DNA of 64,000 nucleotides. Source: Nostoc parmelioides FACHB-3921 (GTDB lineage: Bacteria > Cyanobacteriota > Cyanobacteriia > Cyanobacteriales > Nostocaceae). The notes under the pieces were generated by a model. It made no database searches, was not told the origin of the DNA, and worked only from the letters and a program-made list of their open reading frames with translations. Shown piece by piece: positions 61,101 to 64,000 of this stretch. The position numbers were made by a program, and so were the translations under genes. Position 1 is the stretch's first letter; each line of letters starts with the position of its first letter. Location of the stretch: NCBI RefSeq assembly GCF_014696625.1, contig NZ_JACJQL010000017.1, forward strand, positions 62,001-126,000, written 5' to 3'.

Positions 61101-63112
61101 GCTATGAGGAAAATCTTCAACTTCACCACCCGGAAGATCAACAACAACTACACCAAGCCGTCGAACGTGCAGTATCCACAGGAGAATCTTACAAATTAGT
61201 TCTGCGTGCATTTAAAGCTGATGGCTCTATGATGTACGTTGAAGGGATTGGACACGCACAGTTGAATTCACTGGGCAAAGTCATTCGCCTTTACGGAACG
61301 GCTCAGGACATTACTAGCCGCAAACAAGCCCAAGAAGCTTTAACTAAAAGTGAAGAACAATTACGACTAACCCTAGAATATACCCACATTGGTAATTGGG
61401 ACTGGAATCTTCATACTAATGAAGTAATTTGGAATTATAACCACTATCGCTTATTAGGGTTAGAACCAGAAACATCAACAGCAAGTTATCAAGCCTGGCG
61501 TGATGTTGTTCACCCAGATGACATTAACCGCGTCGAGCAGAGCGTAGCTCATGCTCTAAAACAGCATAGCAATTTTGAATTAGAATATCGGGTGATTCGT
61601 CCTGATGGCACTATGCGTTGGCTGGTTGGGAAAGGACACGGAATTTATGATGAAACAGGCAACCCTGTAAGAATGTTGGGTGTAATCATAGATATTAATG
61701 ACCGCAAACAAACAGAACAAGCACTGCGAGAGAAAGAGCATTTTTTAAGTAGTATCTATGATGGTGTTGCCAACTCTATTTTTGTGGTAGATGTTGTAGA
61801 TGGTGATTTTCGGTTTATTGGTTTAAACCCCGCCCATGAAAGACTTACAGGCTTTCGCTCTCATGAATTGCAAGGCAAAACCCCAGAGCAGGCGCTGCCA
61901 CCCATTGTAGCCGCATCTGTGCGGCAGCATTATCAGGATTGTGTAGAGGCAGGAGAAACTATTACTTATGAAGAATACTTACATCTAAACAATCAAGACA
62001 CTTGGTGGATTACTAACCTGACTCCCTTAAGGAATGAAAACTTAAATATTTATCGCATTATCGGCAGTAGTATCAATATCACCGAACAAAAACGCGCCCA
62101 ACAGATGCTAGAGTTACAAGCTGTCATCACTGGCAATATGGCGGAGGGATTATGCTTAGTCCGTGCTGATGATGGCGTAATCGTTTACAATAACCCGAAA
62201 TTTGCCCAAATATTTGGTTATGAAGTTAATGAATTAATTGGTCAGCATATCTCCATTATTAATTATGAAGATGAGCATACCAAACCGATAGAAGTTCATG
62301 AGGCGATCGCTGCTGCGGCTATGCAATATGGTGAAACTACCTATGAAGTCCAAAATATTAAAAAAGATGGTACTCCTTTTTGGTGTCGAGCAACGGCATC
62401 TGTTTTTGCACATCCAGAATACGGCACAGTCTTTGTTGCTGTCCAACAAGATATAACAGAGCAAAAGCAAACAGGGGAGAAAATTAAGGCATCTCTCAAA
62501 GAGAAAGAAGTATTACTCAAAGAAATTCACCATCGAGTTAAAAACAATTTAGGAATTGTTAGCAGTTTGTTACAAATGCAGTGCAGACGTACCCAAGATC
62601 CTCAAGCCACGGCTATCCTGCGTGATAGTCAAAACCGCATCGCCTCCATCGCTTTGGCACATGAAAAACTTTACCGCTCTAATGATTTAGCTAATATAGA
62701 TTTTGCTCAATACATCCCAGATTTAACAACGCACCTATTTGACTCTTATAATGTTAAGTCCAGCTGTATTCACCTGAGTATTCAAGTGGAAGACACTAAC
62801 TTGGATCTGGAAACTGCTATTCCTTGCGGTTTGATTATCAATGAACTGGTTTCTAATGCCTTGAAATACGCTTTTCCCGATAATCGGGAAGGCGAAATTC
62901 AAGTCCGGTTATGCCAAGAAAGCGATCGCACTTTGACACTTATCGTTCGAGATAATGGTATTGGCTTACCTTTGGAATTTGATAGCAAAAAAAACAAAAC
63001 ACTTGGCATAACTCTTGTTCAGGGTTTAGTCAAGCAGTTAAGAGGCAAATTAGAAATTCAGAGTCAGTCAGGAACTGAATTTAAAATTTCTTTTACGACA
63101 AGTAGGGTATAG
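58160..63112 (+). CDS. Giant CBS / multi-PAS histidine kinase (HisKA_2 type)
   Basis: About 1650 aa, cytoplasmic. A pair of CBS domains (about residues 5-120: SRRPLVIVVQDTPLVEAI, LLGIFTQTDVLRGI, VGELMSQPVITVNE) is followed by about ten PAS/PAC modules. Recurring D(I/V)(T/S)(E/D)RK... joints, e.g. NIDISERKQAEAALR and IVDVTDIKHTEDTLR, mark the PAC ends. The C-terminus is a HisKA_2 kinase with EIHHRVKNNLGIVSSLL, then NELVSNALKYAF and DNGIGLPLEF for ATP binding. The CBS pair may sense adenine nucleotides; PAS domains may sense light, redox or ligands. ATG 58160 is preferred over TTG 58151. A response regulator starts 2 bp after the stop. Confidence 0.95.
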   Translation: MSWQLVKNSRRPLVIVVQDTPLVEAIAQMYQAQTSCVLVINKQQLLGIFTQTDVLRGIAHQMTFADMTVGELMSQPVITVNEADMENLPNILQRFHQHQIRHLPVLDDQGQVLCVVTLEEVKTAQLEQEVVQREQMSELLSQRDAQYQISETRLNDILNSAIGTAIVSFRVFPNGDWEYDYQSVGCETIFGYTAEELLVSKEFWLSRVHPHDVETVIMPGFADIFAGKTFSIEYRFYHKDGSLRWIGATHSSRYDPKANCWVVIGTNIDISERKQAEAALRKSEERWQLAIAGTEEAIWDWDILTNHTYRSDRWFEMLGYERHEMSSFDDEWSIRIHPNDYDRVMAAQAAYLRREVPVYYIEYRLRRKDGNYKWFRSRGKAVWNEQGNPIRLVGSLGDITERKSIEADLISSEAQYRLLFENNPNPMWIFDPETLRFLAVNQAAIYKYGYSEAEFLSITVLDIRPREEVPAFFRSLKDFDVFSSAIYVGEAKHCTRNGTLIDVEINSHLITWLGKPAKFVLAKDITEQKAAQGELQRIEAELRESKHFIEQVISHSPQLLYIFDPIAGSNVYLNRQSVDILGYTPEEIQQRGAQFFLDVLHPDDLPLLERNLEYWQNAADGEVLTTECRMKHQDGSWRWLRSREVVFARDENNRPTKVLGTTQDISDSKLAELEIVHSRDLLEAIYNGSTDALFLVNPQTLLIIDCNQQAVQIFAASGKEELIGTDGQTLQKQRFTPDEVTSVIEELNHQGFWSREVEYITKQGKLFWGNLAVKQIYVAGEEIHLVRVTDISQRKLAEIALHERETMLRSIGDNLPNGAVYQIIRELDRSDRFSYFSAGIERLMEVKAEDVLADATLLYRQLCVEDIPSFVQAVEKSYHYLSVFDIQLRIYTPSGIWKWVQLRSTPRQLPDGRVAWDGLIVDVTDIKHTEDTLRQSEALLAESQRVARLGNWDYDLANKKITWSKGLFELFQRDPALAAPSYEENLQLHHPEDQQQLHQAVERAVSTGESYKLVLRAFKADGSMMYVEGIGHAQLNSLGKVIRLYGTAQDITSRKQAQEALTKSEEQLRLTLEYTHIGNWDWNLHTNEVIWNYNHYRLLGLEPETSTASYQAWRDVVHPDDINRVEQSVAHALKQHSNFELEYRVIRPDGTMRWLVGKGHGIYDETGNPVRMLGVIIDINDRKQTEQALREKEHFLSSIYDGVANSIFVVDVVDGDFRFIGLNPAHERLTGFRSHELQGKTPEQALPPIVAASVRQHYQDCVEAGETITYEEYLHLNNQDTWWITNLTPLRNENLNIYRIIGSSINITEQKRAQQMLELQAVITGNMAEGLCLVRADDGVIVYNNPKFAQIFGYEVNELIGQHISIINYEDEHTKPIEVHEAIAAAAMQYGETTYEVQNIKKDGTPFWCRATASVFAHPEYGTVFVAVQQDITEQKQTGEKIKASLKEKEVLLKEIHHRVKNNLGIVSSLLQMQCRRTQDPQATAILRDSQNRIASIALAHEKLYRSNDLANIDFAQYIPDLTTHLFDSYNVKSSCIHLSIQVEDTNLDLETAIPCGLIINELVSNALKYAFPDNREGEIQVRLCQESDRTLTLIVRDNGIGLPLEFDSKKNKTLGITLVQGLVKQLRGKLEIQSQSGTEFKISFTTSRV

Positions 63113-63114
63113 GC

Positions 63115-64000
63115 ATGATTAGCATCTGTTCACAGACCAATAAAATCCAAGCGGTCAGAGTGCTGATTGTAGAAGATGAATATATCTTGGCGATTAACTT
63201 ACAAGAAAGTTTAGAGTCTTTGGGATATACAGTTGTAGATATTGCAGATTCGGCAGAGTTAGCCATAGATAAAGCGACAGAACTACAGCCAAACTTAATT
63301 TTGATGGATATCAGGCTACGAGGTGAAGAAGATGGTATCCATGCAGCCGAAAAAATCTGGCAGAATCTACAAATTCCCATCATATATGTGACAGGACATT
63401 CTGATAAAAGTACTGTGGAACGAGCAACGCTCACATCCCCTTTTGGCTACATCCTCAAACCCGTCAGAGAAAAAGAACTTTACGTCGCTATTCAAACGGC
63501 CCTCAATCGCTATGAACGTGAGCAATTTCTGAGTTCCGTGCTGCGATTTATGGGAGATGGTGTACTGGTGGTTGATTCTCAATTGCACATCAAGTATATG
63601 AATCAAGTCGCAGAAGCACTTACCGGTTGGCAATTTGATGATGCACAAGACCGAAATTTAACTGAAGTCGTTCAGTTAATTGATGAACAGACTTTCAATT
63701 CTATTCAAAATCCTATCATCTCGGCTATTCAAAAACAAACAACAGTTTATTTAGGCGGTGGTGTTTCGCCGACAGTCGGTCATCGCATCATGTTAATTAC
63801 CAAAGACGGCACAATGATCCCAATTACCGATAGTGCTACCCCCCTACGCAACAACAACGGTGACATTACTGGCGCAGTCATGGTTTTTCGAGATGACACT
63901 CAACGCCGACTCACAGAAGAACGCCATCTCTCTGCTGAACGTAATCGACAACTGGAAATTCAAATGGCAGAAATGCAGCGCTTTAACCAGTTGAAAGAAG
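63115..64000 (+). CDS. Response regulator with PAS domain (partial, runs off the window)
   Basis: The ATG at 63115 is 3 bp after the kinase stop, so the two genes form an operon. The receiver has VRVLIVEDEYILA, phospho-acceptor Asp in ILMDIRLRGEEDG, YVTGHSD and the Lys in YILKPVREKEL. A PAS domain (FLSSVLRFMGDGVLVVDSQLHIKYMN, LTEVVQLI, IPITDSATPLRN) and a helical linker (EERHLSAERNRQLEIQMAEM) follow. The window cuts the frame after residue 295, so the output domain is unseen; a kinase or diguanylate cyclase is possible. It is the probable phospho-acceptor of the upstream kinase. Confidence 0.93.
   Translation, partial: MISICSQTNKIQAVRVLIVEDEYILAINLQESLESLGYTVVDIADSAELAIDKATELQPNLILMDIRLRGEEDGIHAAEKIWQNLQIPIIYVTGHSDKSTVERATLTSPFGYILKPVREKELYVAIQTALNRYEREQFLSSVLRFMGDGVLVVDSQLHIKYMNQVAEALTGWQFDDAQDRNLTEVVQLIDEQTFNSIQNPIISAIQKQTTVYLGGGVSPTVGHRIMLITKDGTMIPITDSATPLRNNNGDITGAVMVFRDDTQRRLTEERHLSAERNRQLEIQMAEMQRFNQLKE

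Overview
The window reads as a filamentous, heterocyst-type cyanobacterium (Nostoc/Anabaena/Trichormus group). This rests on dense HIP1 octamers (GCGATCGC), heptameric short tandem repeats of the GTCAATA and AATTCAA types between and even inside genes, and typical cyanobacterial genes: multi-PAS kinases, a CuA-less third terminal oxidase cluster, a 6S RNA next to purK, DUF1997 and DUF4079 proteins, a lumenal pentapeptide protein and a PEP-CTERM-like protein. It is ordinary chromosome. I see no prophage, complete insertion sequence, CRISPR array or rRNA operon.

Layout. 0-9.4 kb: pdhA, an aldose-1-epimerase-like gene, tRNA-Lys(UUU), the ergothioneine pair egtC-egtB, menH, a membrane-anchored lysozyme-like protein, an atypical SDR, DUF1997 and DUF4079 genes. 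9.6-14.8 kb: a 13-unit ankyrin protein, a stand-alone CbiG C-terminal domain, a small four-helix membrane protein, a peptidoglycan-binding protein and a LuxR-type regulator. 15-18.2 kb: a secreted papain-like protease and a three-repeat PEP-CTERM-like surface protein. 18.3-23.2 kb: a complementary pair of M16 peptidases, 6S RNA, purK and a pentapeptide-repeat protein. 24-29.8 kb: a PhnD-like lipoprotein overlapping a histidine kinase, rpsD, a secreted Cys-repeat protein and an unknown gene. 30-34.7 kb: a five-gene alternative oxidase operon (two DUF2231 proteins, coxB, coxA, coxC). 34.7-43.4 kb: a long gene-poor stretch with one tiny zinc-ribbon gene, then uvrC, a response regulator, photolyase, an acireductone-dioxygenase-like gene and an LD-carboxypeptidase. 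43.5-49.3 kb: a sugar-binding lipoprotein, a methyltransferase plus glycosyltransferase pair, and murT-gatD. 49.5-57.6 kb: a thioredoxin-fold protein, hicAB, egtD, an InrS-like metal sensor, an HtrA protease, an aldo/keto reductase and a nuclease-like protein. 58-64 kb: a CBS/10-PAS histidine kinase with a cognate response regulator that runs off the window.

How the parts connect. Ergothioneine synthesis is split between egtCB (3.4-5.4 kb) and egtD (51.7 kb). The oxidase operon is self-contained and chemically distinctive: subunit II has lost its CuA ligands, subunit I has the YSHP variant, and two related His-containing membrane proteins come first. Several sensing modules lie close to possible partners (PhnD-like lipoprotein/kinase; CBS-PAS kinase/response regulator; LuxR regulator divergent from the secreted protease).

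The most unusual features are repeat-related. STRR-like sequence is translated in frame inside egtB and inside the ATPase domain of a histidine kinase, and it supplies the start codon of the ankyrin gene. Two copies of a 146-bp element with imperfect terminal inverted repeats differ at one base. Another small ATACCAATT-bounded element occurs both intact and apparently invaded by a hairpin module. All function calls rest on reading motifs by eye; no database search was possible.
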